Positions 27,899-36,519 of a DNA stretch of 64,000 bases are shown here, in pieces. Every line of letters begins with the position of its first letter. Within the stretch, counting starts at the first letter, position 1. Below the pieces are notes generated by a model, which made no database searches, was not told the DNA's origin, and saw only the letters and a list, made by a program, of their open reading frames with translations. The DNA is taken from positions 1-64,000 of the forward strand of contig NZ_BMTU01000004.1 in NCBI RefSeq assembly GCF_014649835.1, in the 5' to 3' direction. The DNA is from Streptomyces pilosus. Its GTDB lineage: Bacteria; Actinomycetota; Actinomycetes; Streptomycetales; Streptomycetaceae. The translations under genes were made by a program, and so were the position numbers.

Positions 27899-28932
27899 CC
27901 GCCGAGAACACGGCTCTCGTGAACGCCACCGCCGTGAACACGCCCACCGTGGACGTGCACGCCCACGTCCTGCTGCCCGAGGTCGAGGCGCTCGTCGCCG
28001 GCCTGCCCGGCCACGCCGAGGCCAAGGAACTGGACGCCCGGCGCAACGGCCCCGCCGCCCTCGCCGTCAGCGGCCCCATGGTGCGCGAGCGCATCCCCCG
28101 CCTGACCGACCCCGCCGTGCGCCTGGCCGCGATGGACGCCCAGGGCGTCGACGTCCAACTGGTCTGCCCCTCGCCCTCGCACTACCACTACTGGGCCGAC
28201 AAGGACACCGCCGAGAAGCTGTACCGGCTCGCCAACGAGGCCACGGCCGCACACTGTGCAGCCGCCCCCGACCGACTGCGCGGACTCGGCCTGGCCCCGC
28301 TCCAGCACCCGGAGCAGGCGGTCCGGGCCCTGGACCACGCCCTGGAGCAGGGCCTGGCCGGGGTGGAGATCTCCAGCCACGCCCCAGGACGCGAGCTGTC
28401 CGACCCGGCCTACGAGCCCTTCTGGACCCGGGCCGAAGAGACCGGCGCGCTCGTCTTCCTGCACCCCTTCGGCTGCACTCTGGACGAGCGACTGGACCGG
28501 TGGTACCTGTCCAACACGGTCGGACAGCCCACCGAGAACGCCGTCGCGCTGTCCCACCTGATCTTCTCGGGAGTGCTCGACCGCCACCCGGAGCTGACGC
28601 TGATCGCGGCGCACGGCGGCGGCTACCTGCCCACCCACATCGGCCGCTCCGACCACGCCTGGTCGGCACGCTCCGACGCGGGCGCCGGCTGCGCGCAGCT
28701 GCCCAGCAGCTACCTGAAGCGGCTGTACTTCGACTCGCTGGTCCACGACCCGCACGTGCTGCGCGAGCTGATCCGGGTGGCCGGCGCCGACCGGGTGCTG
28801 CTCGGCTCCGACTTCCCCTTCGACATGGGCACCGAGGACCCGGTCGGCGCCCTGCGCGCCGCGCGCCTGTCCGACGCCGACTTCCGAGCCGTCCGGGGCG
28901 GCAACGCCGCCGCCCTCCTGAGGAAGGACTGA
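27895..28932 (+). CDS. Amidohydrolase-2 family protein, ACMSD/resorcylate-decarboxylase-like
   Basis: 345 residues. VDVHAHVLLPE near residue 22 provides the HxH metal ligands, LVFLHPFGC a third His, IAAHGGGYLPTHIGR a fourth, and LLGSDFPFDMG the catalytic Asp near residue 295. This is the amidohydrolase-2 group that includes aminocarboxymuconate-semialdehyde decarboxylase and gamma-resorcylate and related decarboxylases. A decarboxylase acting on a hydroxybenzoate or a ring-cleavage acid is therefore the likeliest role, though hydrolysis is possible. The gene starts with GTG inside the previous stop and ends 4 bp before the VOC gene. Confidence 0.75.
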   Translation: MTAENTALVNATAVNTPTVDVHAHVLLPEVEALVAGLPGHAEAKELDARRNGPAALAVSGPMVRERIPRLTDPAVRLAAMDAQGVDVQLVCPSPSHYHYWADKDTAEKLYRLANEATAAHCAAAPDRLRGLGLAPLQHPEQAVRALDHALEQGLAGVEISSHAPGRELSDPAYEPFWTRAEETGALVFLHPFGCTLDERLDRWYLSNTVGQPTENAVALSHLIFSGVLDRHPELTLIAAHGGGYLPTHIGRSDHAWSARSDAGAGCAQLPSSYLKRLYFDSLVHDPHVLRELIRVAGADRVLLGSDFPFDMGTEDPVGALRAARLSDADFRAVRGGNAAALLRKD

Positions 28933-28936
28933 CACC

Positions 28937-29875
28937 ATGAGCCCACGCCTGCTCACTCACCTGCGGCACGTCGACCTCGCCGTGCCCGACTACGACAAGC
29001 AGCTCGACTTCTACGCCGGCGTCTGGGGCCTGACCAAGGTCGCCGAGGACTCCGGCATCTCCTTCCTGGCCGCCGAGGGCTCCCCGGAGCAGTACGTCGT
29101 GCGGCTGCGCCGGGCCGAGGAGAAGCGCCTCGACCTCGTCTCCTACGGCGCCGCGTCCCCCGCGGACGTCGACACCCTCGCCGAGCGACTGCTCGCGGGC
29201 GGCGTGCAGTTGATCTCCCGGCCGGGCAAGGTCGACACCCCCGGCGGCGGCTACGGCTTCCGCTTCTTCGACGTCGACGGCCGCACCATCGAGGTGTCCG
29301 CCGACGTCGAGGTCAGGCAGCACCGCAGGATCGAGGAGAAGGAGGCGATCCCGGTCAAGCTCTCCCACGTCGTCCTCAACTCCCCCGACCTGAACCGCAC
29401 CCGCGAGTGGTACGAGCGCCACCTCGGCTTCGCCCTGTCGGACACGCTCAGCTCGCCGCACATGGGCGAGGTCATGCACTTCATGCGGATCAGCAGCCAG
29501 CACCACTCCATGGCCCTGGCGAAGGGCCCGCACACCGCCCTGCACCACATCTCCTTCGAGATGCGCGGCATCGACGAATACATGCGCGGCTCCGGCCGCG
29601 TCATCCGGGCCGGCTTCAAGAAGATCTGGGGGCCCGGCCGGCACATGGCGGGCGACAACACCTTCACGTACTTCCTCGACCCGCACGGCAACACCGTCGA
29701 GTACACCACCGAGTTGGAGAACCTGGACGAGGACACCTGGCACCCCCACGTCTACGACTTCTCCCAGCCCGAGGTCACCGACCAGTGGGGCACCGCCAAC
29801 CCCATGAACGAACTCGTCGCCAAGGAATCGTTCAACGACCCCGACCGCGGCGTGTTCGTCGCCCCGCCGGTCTGA
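28937..29875 (+). CDS. VOC-superfamily extradiol ring-cleavage dioxygenase
   Basis: 312 residues with two vicinal-oxygen-chelate modules, about 8-125 and 143-275. The C-terminal module carries the iron ligands: His in KLSHVVLNSPDL, His in ALHHISFEMRG and Glu in HGNTVEYTTELE, with the catalytic His/Tyr neighbourhood (QHHSMALAK) intact. Length and layout match type I extradiol dioxygenases such as 2,3-dihydroxybiphenyl or catechol 2,3-dioxygenases. It should cleave the ring next to vicinal hydroxyls. The aromatic substrate is not deducible from sequence alone. Confidence 0.85.
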   Translation: MSPRLLTHLRHVDLAVPDYDKQLDFYAGVWGLTKVAEDSGISFLAAEGSPEQYVVRLRRAEEKRLDLVSYGAASPADVDTLAERLLAGGVQLISRPGKVDTPGGGYGFRFFDVDGRTIEVSADVEVRQHRRIEEKEAIPVKLSHVVLNSPDLNRTREWYERHLGFALSDTLSSPHMGEVMHFMRISSQHHSMALAKGPHTALHHISFEMRGIDEYMRGSGRVIRAGFKKIWGPGRHMAGDNTFTYFLDPHGNTVEYTTELENLDEDTWHPHVYDFSQPEVTDQWGTANPMNELVAKESFNDPDRGVFVAPPV

Positions 29876-30139
29876 TCCGCTCCCCGCGCACCGGGGACGC
29901 GGCGGCGGTGTCCACGCCCTGATTCCCGCCGCCACGTCCCCGGCCCCGCTGTCCCCCTTCCTCACCCCCCACGGCTCCCGCATCAACGACGATCGAAGGA
30001 ACCGCCCCGATGGCCCCTCACTCGACCCCGCTGTCCCGTCGCGGGCCGGCGGCGCGGCCGACTACCGGGGCCGCCTCACCGTGGGCCACCACCTCATGCG
30101 CATCCCACTCTCCTGATCACACTCCGCTGGAGCCGCACC
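29876..30139 (+). other. Operon gap with a possible deletion scar
   Basis: This 264-bp interval breaks an otherwise tightly packed operon. It contains a good ribosome site (GAAGGAACC) and an ATG at 30010 that opens a short meaningless frame. In another frame the peptide ADYRGRLTVGHHLMRIPLS ends at a TGA just before 30118 and looks like a real protein C-terminus. The simplest reading is that a gene once present between the dioxygenase and the second FAH gene has been mostly deleted. I could not identify it. Confidence 0.3.
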
Positions 30140-31111
30140 ATGCGTTTCGCCGCATACGAACACCGACACCACCACCGGGTGGCCGTCGTGGAAGAGGACG
30201 GCACCCTCTTCCCCCTGCCGGGCGTCACCTCGCTCACCGCACTGATCCAGCGGACCGACGGGCTCCCCGGGTTGCTCGCCGCCGGCGCCGCGGCCCTGGA
30301 CGTCCCCCCGGGCCCGCATGTCTCCCAGGTCCGGTTGCTGCCTCCGCTGCAGCCCGCGTCCGTACGGGACTTCGTGACCTTCGAGGAGCACGTGGAAGGG
30401 GTGCGCCGGTCCGTGGAGGGCACCGGCGGCGTCCCCGAGCAGTGGTACGCGGCCCCGACCTTCTACTTCACCAATCCGCACGCGATCTACGGCCCCGGGG
30501 ACGGCATCCCCGTACCCCCCGGTTCGGCCGTGCTCGACTTCGAACTCGAAGTGGGCGCCGTGGTCGGTCGGGAGGGCCGCGACCTCACCGCCGAACAGGC
30601 CCGCGACCACATCGTCGGCTACACCGTCTTCAACGACTGGTCCGCGCGGGACCTCCAGGGCGCGGAGATGAGGGTGGGCCTCGGCCCGTGCAAGGGCAAG
30701 GACACCGCCACCACCCTCGGCCCGTACCTGGTCACCGCGGACGAGCTGGAGCCGTACCGGGACCGCGAAGGATTCCTGCGCCTGGCCCTGACCGCCGAGG
30801 TCAACGGCGAGAAGCTCGGCGAGGACCTGCTGTCCAACATGAGCTGGACGTTCGAGGAGATGACCGCCTACGCCTCCCGCGGCACCCGCGTCGTCCCCGG
30901 TGACGTCCTCGGCTCGGGCACCTGCGGCAACGGCGGCTGCCTCGCCGAACTCTGGGGCCTGCGCGGCGAGCAGACCCCACCCCCGCTGAAGCCCGGCGAC
31001 ACCGTCACCCTCACCGTCGAGGGCATCGGCACCCTCACCAACACCGTCGTCCCCGGCGTCGAGCCCGTCCCGCTGCCCGTCGGCCGGCGCCGCTCCCGGG
31101 AGCGGCCGTGA
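30140..31111 (+). CDS. Fumarylacetoacetate hydrolase-family protein (second in operon)
   Basis: 323 residues, with a short N-terminal domain and a full FAH domain from about 75. FVTFEEHVEG is the substrate-side segment, VLDFELEVGAVVGREG gives two metal-binding acids, FNDWSARDLQ the third, and PGDVLGSGTCGNGG the active-site loop. It resembles true fumarylacetoacetases more than the first FAH protein, which is closer to the oxalocrotonate decarboxylase-like group. It may hydrolyse the diketo acid made by the dioxygenase. The stop overlaps the SDR start (GTGA). Confidence 0.85.
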   Translation: MRFAAYEHRHHHRVAVVEEDGTLFPLPGVTSLTALIQRTDGLPGLLAAGAAALDVPPGPHVSQVRLLPPLQPASVRDFVTFEEHVEGVRRSVEGTGGVPEQWYAAPTFYFTNPHAIYGPGDGIPVPPGSAVLDFELEVGAVVGREGRDLTAEQARDHIVGYTVFNDWSARDLQGAEMRVGLGPCKGKDTATTLGPYLVTADELEPYRDREGFLRLALTAEVNGEKLGEDLLSNMSWTFEEMTAYASRGTRVVPGDVLGSGTCGNGGCLAELWGLRGEQTPPPLKPGDTVTLTVEGIGTLTNTVVPGVEPVPLPVGRRRSRERP

Positions 31112-31860
31112 GCGACCTGCACCCCAAGAGGCTGCTCGGCAAGGTCGTCGTCGTCACCGGCGCCGCACGCGGACAGGGCGCCGCCGAGGCCGAGGCCCTC
31201 ACCCGCGAGGGGGCCCGGGTCATCGCCACCGACGCCGTCGAAGCGCCGGGCTGCCGGCGCCTGGACGTCACCCGCGAGCAGGACTGGGCCGCACTCGCCG
31301 CCGAGCTGCGCGAGGCGTACGGGCAGGTGCACGGCCTCGTCAACAACGCCGGCATCACCTGGCGAGCCCGCGTCGGCGACGTACGCCCCGAGGACATGAC
31401 CCGCGTCCACGCGGTCAACGTCACCGGCCCGCTGCTCGGCATCCAGCACCTTGCCCCGCTCATGCCGCCCGGTTCCTCGGTCGTCAACGTCGGCTCCTCG
31501 GCGGCCCTCACCGCGCACTACCCGGTCGCCTACACGACCAGCAAGTGGGCGCTGCGCGGCCTGTCGAAGACCGCCGCCCTGGAGCTGGGCCCGCGCGGCA
31601 TCCGCGTCAACACGATCCACCCCGGCTACATCGAGACGGAGATGACCGCCTCCGCCGCGCCCGCCTTCCGCGAGGCCAACATCAAGGAGACTCCGCTGGG
31701 CCGCACCGGCTCCGTCGGCGAGGTGGCGCCGCTGGTCGTGTTCCTGCTGTCCGACGACGCGTCGTTCATCAGCGGCGCGGAGATCCCGGTGGACGGCGGC
31801 ATGACCGCGCACGGCGGCGTCAAGTCCGTCTCCGACGCCCTGCGGGAGGGAGCGCGGTGA
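31108..31860 (+). CDS. Short-chain dehydrogenase/reductase
   Basis: 250 residues of the classical SDR family: TGAARGQG cofactor loop near residue 17, NNAG near 80, catalytic Ser in VGSSAAL, and YTTSK (Tyr-x3-Lys) near 145. PGYIETEM and VDGGM close the fold. The GARGQG motif with a following acidic residue (ATDAV) suggests NAD preference. Translational overlap with both neighbours indicates that it is part of the catabolic operon. The alcohol or ketone substrate is unknown. Confidence 0.85.
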   Translation: MSDLHPKRLLGKVVVVTGAARGQGAAEAEALTREGARVIATDAVEAPGCRRLDVTREQDWAALAAELREAYGQVHGLVNNAGITWRARVGDVRPEDMTRVHAVNVTGPLLGIQHLAPLMPPGSSVVNVGSSAALTAHYPVAYTTSKWALRGLSKTAALELGPRGIRVNTIHPGYIETEMTASAAPAFREANIKETPLGRTGSVGEVAPLVVFLLSDDASFISGAEIPVDGGMTAHGGVKSVSDALREGAR

Positions 31861-32654
31861 AGCGGCTGGAAGGCAAGGTGGCGCTGATCTCCGGGACCGC
31901 GCGCGGCCAGGGCCGGGCCGCCGCGCTGCGGTTCGCCGCCGAGGGCGCCCTCGTGGTCGGCAGTGACCTGCTGCACGAGGAAGCCGTCGAGACCCAGCGC
32001 CTCATCGCCCGCGAGGGCGGCACCGCCCTCACCCCCGGCCCGCTCGACGTCACCGACGAGCAGTCCGTCCGTGCCTGGGTGGACGAGGCGGTGGACGCGT
32101 TCGGCGGCGTCGACATCGTGTATGCCAACGCGGGCGCCGTGCGGTTCGGCCCGATCGACAGCCAGCCGTACAAGGACTTCGCGTTCACCATGCGGGCCGA
32201 GCTGGACTCGGTGTGGCTGACCGTGCGGGCGGCCTGGCCGCACCTGGTGCGCAGCCGCGGCTGCGTCCTGACCGTCGGCTCGACCGCGGGACTCACCGGT
32301 TCCCTCACCAACCACCGGACGGCCCATTCGGCGTCGAAGGGCGCCGTCATCGCGCTCACCCGCCAACTCGCCGCCGAGGGAGCACCGCACGGCGTCCGGG
32401 TGAACTGCGTGAGCCCCGGGATGATCGACACCGAGGGCTCGCGCGACAACCTGCTCGCCGACGACCACCCGATGAGCGACATCTCCGGCCACATCCCCCT
32501 CGGGCGGCTGGGCCACCCCGACGACGTCGTCAACGCGGCCGTCTTCCTGGCCTCCGACGAGGCCGCCTACATCACCGGCGCCAACCTGGTCGTGGACGGC
32601 GGCTGGTCCACCGTCCTGCCCGGCGCCCCGAACCGAAAGGCAGTCCGCACGTGA
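31857..32654 (+). CDS. Short-chain dehydrogenase/reductase
   Basis: 265 residues. SGTARGQGRAAALRFAAEGA is the cofactor loop and GSDLL the following acidic NAD-selective position. YANAGAVRF, then TVGSTAGL and a Ser/His/Lys arrangement NHRTAHSASKGAV where the usual Tyr of YxxxK is replaced: HSASK has His at the Tyr position. This could reduce or change activity and deserves notice. The gene overlaps its neighbours by 4 bp on both sides. It is not a close duplicate of the preceding SDR. Confidence 0.8.
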   Translation: MKRLEGKVALISGTARGQGRAAALRFAAEGALVVGSDLLHEEAVETQRLIAREGGTALTPGPLDVTDEQSVRAWVDEAVDAFGGVDIVYANAGAVRFGPIDSQPYKDFAFTMRAELDSVWLTVRAAWPHLVRSRGCVLTVGSTAGLTGSLTNHRTAHSASKGAVIALTRQLAAEGAPHGVRVNCVSPGMIDTEGSRDNLLADDHPMSDISGHIPLGRLGHPDDVVNAAVFLASDEAAYITGANLVVDGGWSTVLPGAPNRKAVRT

Positions 32655-33406
32655 ACAAGGTCCGCGCCGACGCCGCCGAAGCGGTCGCCGACATCCCCGA
32701 CGGCGCTTCGCTCGCCGTCGGCGGCTTCGGCCTCAGCGGCGTCCCCGAAGTCCTGGTCCGCGCCCTGTACGAACGGGGCACGAACGGCCTGAAAGTCGTC
32801 TCGAACAACTGCGGCGTCGACGGCCGGGGACTCGGCATCCTGCTCTCCGCGGGCCGTATCGCCCGAGTGACCGGCTCCTACGTCGGTGAGAACAAGGAGT
32901 TCGCCCGCCAGTACCTCGGCGGCGAACTGGAAGTGGAACTGACCCCGCAGGGCACCCTCGCCGAGCGGCTGCGCGCCGGCGGCGCGGGCATCCCCGCCTT
33001 CTACACCCCGGCCGGCGTCGGCACCCAGGTCGCGAACGGCGGGCTGCCGTGGCGCTACGCGCCCGACGGCACCGTGGCCGTCGCCTCCCCGCCCAAGGAG
33101 ACACGCGACTTCGCCGGCCGCCCGTACGTCCTGGAACACGGCATCACCACCGACTTCGCCCTCGTCCGGGCCTGGCGCGGCGACCACCACGGCAATCTCG
33201 TCTTCCGCCGGGCCGCCGCCAACTTCAACCCCCTCGCCGCCATGGCCGGCCGCGTCACCGTCGCCGAGGTCGAGGAACTCGTCGAACCGGGCGCGCTCCG
33301 ACCCGATGAGGTCCACGTGCCCGGGATCTACGTTCAGCGGGTCGTGGCGCTCACCGCGGGCCAGGCCGCCGACAAGCCCATAGAGAAGAGGACCGTACGT
33401 CCATGA
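32651..33406 (+). CDS. 3-oxoacid CoA-transferase subunit A
   Basis: 251 residues, the usual length for the alpha subunit of acetoacetate/3-oxoacid or 3-oxoadipate CoA-transferase. [18 protein letters not shown] near residue 24 is the glycine-rich CoA-binding loop, and [14 protein letters not shown], GTQVANGG and [20 protein letters not shown] segments are typical. It moves CoA from a donor such as succinyl-CoA to a 3-oxo acid. The GTG start lies inside the previous stop, and the gene overlaps the B subunit by 4 bp. Its presence implies that the pathway ends in a 3-oxo acid. Confidence 0.85.
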   Translation: MNKVRADAAEAVADIPDGASLAVGGFGLSGVPEVLVRALYERGTNGLKVVSNNCGVDGRGLGILLSAGRIARVTGSYVGENKEFARQYLGGELEVELTPQGTLAERLRAGGAGIPAFYTPAGVGTQVANGGLPWRYAPDGTVAVASPPKETRDFAGRPYVLEHGITTDFALVRAWRGDHHGNLVFRRAAANFNPLAAMAGRVTVAEVEELVEPGALRPDEVHVPGIYVQRVVALTAGQAADKPIEKRTVRP

Positions 33407-34053
33407 GCTGGACCCGCGAGCAGATGGCCGCCCGCGCCGCCGCCGAACTCACCGACGGCTCCTACGTCAACCTGGGCATCGGCCTGCCCACCCTGATCCC
33501 CGGACACCTCCCACGCGGCGTCCACGTCGTCCTGCACTCCGAGAACGGCATCCTCGGCACCGGCCCCTACCCCACCGAGGACGAAGTCGACCCCGACCTG
33601 ATCAACGCCGGCAAGGAAACGGTCACCGTCCTGCCGGGCGCCTCCTTCTTCGACTCCGCGCTCTCCTTCGGCATGATCCGCGGCGGTCACATCGACACCG
33701 CCGTCCTCGGCGCCATGCAGGTCTCCGCCCGCGGCGACCTCGCCAACTGGATGATCCCCGGCAAGATGGTCAAGGGCATGGGCGGTGCCATGGACCTCGT
33801 CCACGGCGCACGCCGCGTCATCGTCCTCATGGAACACACCGCCAAGGACGGCACCCCCAAGATCGTCGACGAGTGCGCCCTCCCCCTCACCGGCGAGCAG
33901 TGCGTCCACCGGATCATCACCGACCTCGGCGTTCTCGATGTCACCCCCCAGGGCCTCGCCCTGGTCGAAACCGCACCCGGCGTCACCGTCGAGGACATCA
34001 CCGCCCGCACCGGCACCGCCCTGAAGGTGGACAGTGTCTCCGCCGCGTGCTGA
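33403..34053 (+). CDS. 3-oxoacid CoA-transferase subunit B
   Basis: 216 residues, the normal beta-subunit length. [12 protein letters not shown] near residue 44 contains the catalytic Glu of the SENG motif that forms the glutamyl-CoA intermediate, and [20 protein letters not shown] and [12 protein letters not shown] are conserved. With subunit A it completes a functional transferase. It is the last gene of the LysR-side operon; 155 bp with an elaborate operator separate it from the gentisate operon. Confidence 0.9.
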   Translation: MSWTREQMAARAAAELTDGSYVNLGIGLPTLIPGHLPRGVHVVLHSENGILGTGPYPTEDEVDPDLINAGKETVTVLPGASFFDSALSFGMIRGGHIDTAVLGAMQVSARGDLANWMIPGKMVKGMGGAMDLVHGARRVIVLMEHTAKDGTPKIVDECALPLTGEQCVHRIITDLGVLDVTPQGLALVETAPGVTVEDITARTGTALKVDSVSAAC

Positions 34054-34084
34054 CCGGCGGTCGGAAGAGTTTCTCCACGATCCA

Positions 34085-34139
34085 TTGACACGGGGGAAAC
34101 ACTCTCGGAATATATTCCGTACACCAATGATTGGTGTAC
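34085..34139 (+). promoter_or_regulatory. Gentisate operon promoter with two adjoining palindromes
   Basis: TTGACA at 34085-34090 and AATATA at 34109-34114 (18-bp spacer) form a promoter. The -10 sits inside the perfect 14-bp palindrome CGGAATATATTCCG (34106-34119). Immediately after, sharing one base, is a second perfect palindrome, GTACACCAAT and ATTGGTGTAC around a single G (34119-34139), where transcription should begin. Two regulator genes, MarR and IclR, lie at the end of this gene set, so each palindrome could serve one of them. Confidence 0.7.
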
Positions 34140-34208
34140 AGACCATCGGAGGCCGGGTCTGACCGCCTCCGCTCCCGATGTCCTCCCGAGCTGACTTTTG
34201 GAGGCCAG

Positions 34209-35423
34209 ATGCCCGTCCTCACCTCTCCACTCCACATCGCCGTAGTCGGAGGCGGTATCGGCGGACTGGCCGCCGCGCTGGCGACTGCCCGCGCCGGCCA
34301 TCGCGTGACGCTCGTGGAGCGGGCCGCCCGCTTCGGCGAGATCGGGGCCGGCCTGCAGCTCGCCCCGAACGCCTCCCTAGCCCTCGACGAACTCGGCGTA
34401 CTGCCGGCCGTCCGGGCATCCGCGGTAGCCCCGCCCCGGCTGGTCATGATGGATGCCCTGACCGGTGACGAGGTCACCTCCCTCGATCTGCGCAGCTCGG
34501 CCTACACCGACCGTTTCGCGCACCCGTACCTGGTCACCCACCGCACCGACCTGCACGCCGCACTGCTGACCGCCTGTCAGGAGCACCCGGCCGTCACGCT
34601 GCGCACGGGACACACCGTCGCCGAGGCAGACCAGGACGGATCCGGGGTACACCTGCACTTCGCGGAGGGCCACGCCCCGCTGACGGCCGACGCGGTCGTC
34701 GCCGCGGACGGACTGCACTCCCGGCTGCGCCAGGTACTGGTCGGTGACGGGGAACCGGTCTGCTCGCGCTACGTCGCCTTCCGCGGCGCCCTGCCCACCG
34801 GGAAGATGACCGGCCGGATGTCCCAGCACGCCGCCTCGGAAGCGGTGATGGTGTGGGCCGGGCCGCGCATGCACCTGGTGCAGTACCCCGTACGTCGCGG
34901 CGAGCTGTACAACCAGGTCGCCGTGTTCGAGAGCGACCACTACACGCCGGATTCCGACGACTGGGGCACCGAGGCCGAGCTGGAGGAGCGCTTCGCCGGC
35001 GCCTGCCGGGCCGTGCGCGACGCGCTGCCGCTCGTCTCCCGCGACCGGCGCTGGCCGCTGTACGACCGTGCCCCGATCAGCACCTGGGTGCACGGGCGGA
35101 TCGCGCTGCTCGGAGACGCCGCCCACCCCATGCTCCAGTACCTCGCGCAGGGCGCCTGCCAGGCACTGGAGGACGCCGTGGCGCTCGGCCAGGCTCTCGG
35201 CCGGAGCGCGGACCCCGCCGAAGCCTTCGCCGCATACGCGGACCGGCGTCGGGAACGGGCGACTCTCATCCAGATCAACGCCCGCCGCTTCGGCGAGATC
35301 TGCCACCTCGAAGGCATGGGAGCCACCCTGCGCAACATGCTCCTCTCGTCGCGCGGCCCCGAGGCGTTCGACGACATCTCCTGGGTGTGGACCCCCACCC
35401 CCGCACCTGCTCCCGCCCTGTGA
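34209..35423 (+). CDS. 3-hydroxybenzoate 6-hydroxylase (FAD-dependent)
   Basis: 404 residues of the group A flavin hydroxylase family: IAVVGGGIGGLAAALATARA at the N-terminus, VVAADGLHSRLRQ as the DG motif and IALLGDAAHPMLQYLAQGAC as the GD motif (about 295). PMLQYLAQGACQALEDA is characteristic of the 3-hydroxybenzoate 6-hydroxylase and salicylate hydroxylase group. The next two genes degrade gentisate, so para-hydroxylation of 3-hydroxybenzoate to gentisate is the natural reading. I chose the ATG at 34209 after GGAGG. Confidence 0.8.
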   Translation: MPVLTSPLHIAVVGGGIGGLAAALATARAGHRVTLVERAARFGEIGAGLQLAPNASLALDELGVLPAVRASAVAPPRLVMMDALTGDEVTSLDLRSSAYTDRFAHPYLVTHRTDLHAALLTACQEHPAVTLRTGHTVAEADQDGSGVHLHFAEGHAPLTADAVVAADGLHSRLRQVLVGDGEPVCSRYVAFRGALPTGKMTGRMSQHAASEAVMVWAGPRMHLVQYPVRRGELYNQVAVFESDHYTPDSDDWGTEAELEERFAGACRAVRDALPLVSRDRRWPLYDRAPISTWVHGRIALLGDAAHPMLQYLAQGACQALEDAVALGQALGRSADPAEAFAAYADRRRERATLIQINARRFGEICHLEGMGATLRNMLLSSRGPEAFDDISWVWTPTPAPAPAL

Positions 35424-35446
35424 TCCGGCTCGCGTAGGAGGACACT

Positions 35447-36487
35447 ATGACAACCGACGAACTCGCCTACAAGGCCCTGGAGGGCCTGGGAGCCGCCCCG
35501 CTGTGGCGCTTCTACGGCAACCTGTTCCCCGCCCAGCCCAAGAGCCGCGCCGTCCCCTACCGCTGGGACTGGCGTGAACTCCGCCCGCATCTGCTGCACT
35601 TCTCCAAGACTCTGTCTCTGGAGGAGGCCGAACGACGGGTCCTCATGCTCGTCAACCCCGGCCTGACCGACCCCCCGGCCACGGTCAACACCCTCTACGC
35701 GGGCCTCCAGATCATCCTGCCCGGCGAGACCGCACAGGCACACCGGCACACCTCCAATGCCTTCCGCTTCATCCTGGAAGGCGACGGTGCCTGGACCACC
35801 GTCAACGGCGAGCGGGTCTTCATGGCCCCCGGCGACCTCCTGCTCACTCCCGGCTGGCACTGGCACGACCACACCCACCGAGGTGACGCGCCGATGATCT
35901 GGCTCGACGCCCTCGACTACCCCCTGGTCAACGCCCTGGAAGCCGGCTTCTACGAGCAGTACCCGCAGCGGCTCCAGGCCGTGACCAAGCCCGACGACGC
36001 CGGCAGCCGCCAGTTCCTGCACGGCCGGCTCACGCCCGCCTGGCTCACCCAGGAGGGCCCCAACTCCCCCGTCACCCGGTACACCTGGCAGGAGACGGAG
36101 CGCGCTCTGGACGCCGTCGCCGACACGGCCGACGGCAGCGACGTCGACGGTGTCGTCCTGGAGTACACCAACCCCTGGACCGGGGGACCGGTCATGCCCA
36201 CCATCGGCTGCCGCGTCCAGCGGCTGCGCCCCGGCTTCGAGGGAGCCGGCCGCCGCCACACGGCCTCGACCATCTTCAACGTCGTCCGCGGCGAGGGTGC
36301 CACGATCGTCGACGGCGAGCGGCTGGAGTGGTCCGAGCACGACACCTTCGCCGTCCCCGGCTGGGCCTCCTACCGGCACGTCAACACCTCGGCCTCCGCG
36401 GACGCCGTCCTCTTCTCCTACAGCGACGAGCCGGTCATGCGCTCCCTCGGCCTCTACCGCACCGAAGACGCCGACCCCGGCGCCTGA
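35447..36487 (+). CDS. Gentisate 1,2-dioxygenase
   Basis: 346 residues with two cupin domains. AHRHTSNAFRFILEG near residue 102 has the His ligands of the active N-terminal cupin, followed by DLLLTPGWHWHDHTH. The second cupin (GRRHTASTIFNVVRGEG) retains a His. This is the standard gentisate dioxygenase architecture; it opens gentisate between C1 and C2 to maleylpyruvate. AGGAGG lies upstream of the ATG. It sits 23 bp after the hydroxylase and 32 bp before the hydrolase. Confidence 0.9.
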   Translation: MTTDELAYKALEGLGAAPLWRFYGNLFPAQPKSRAVPYRWDWRELRPHLLHFSKTLSLEEAERRVLMLVNPGLTDPPATVNTLYAGLQIILPGETAQAHRHTSNAFRFILEGDGAWTTVNGERVFMAPGDLLLTPGWHWHDHTHRGDAPMIWLDALDYPLVNALEAGFYEQYPQRLQAVTKPDDAGSRQFLHGRLTPAWLTQEGPNSPVTRYTWQETERALDAVADTADGSDVDGVVLEYTNPWTGGPVMPTIGCRVQRLRPGFEGAGRRHTASTIFNVVRGEGATIVDGERLEWSEHDTFAVPGWASYRHVNTSASADAVLFSYSDEPVMRSLGLYRTEDADPGA

Positions 36488-36519
36488 CCCTCCCACCCGA
36501 CACCCACAAGGAGGCCAGC

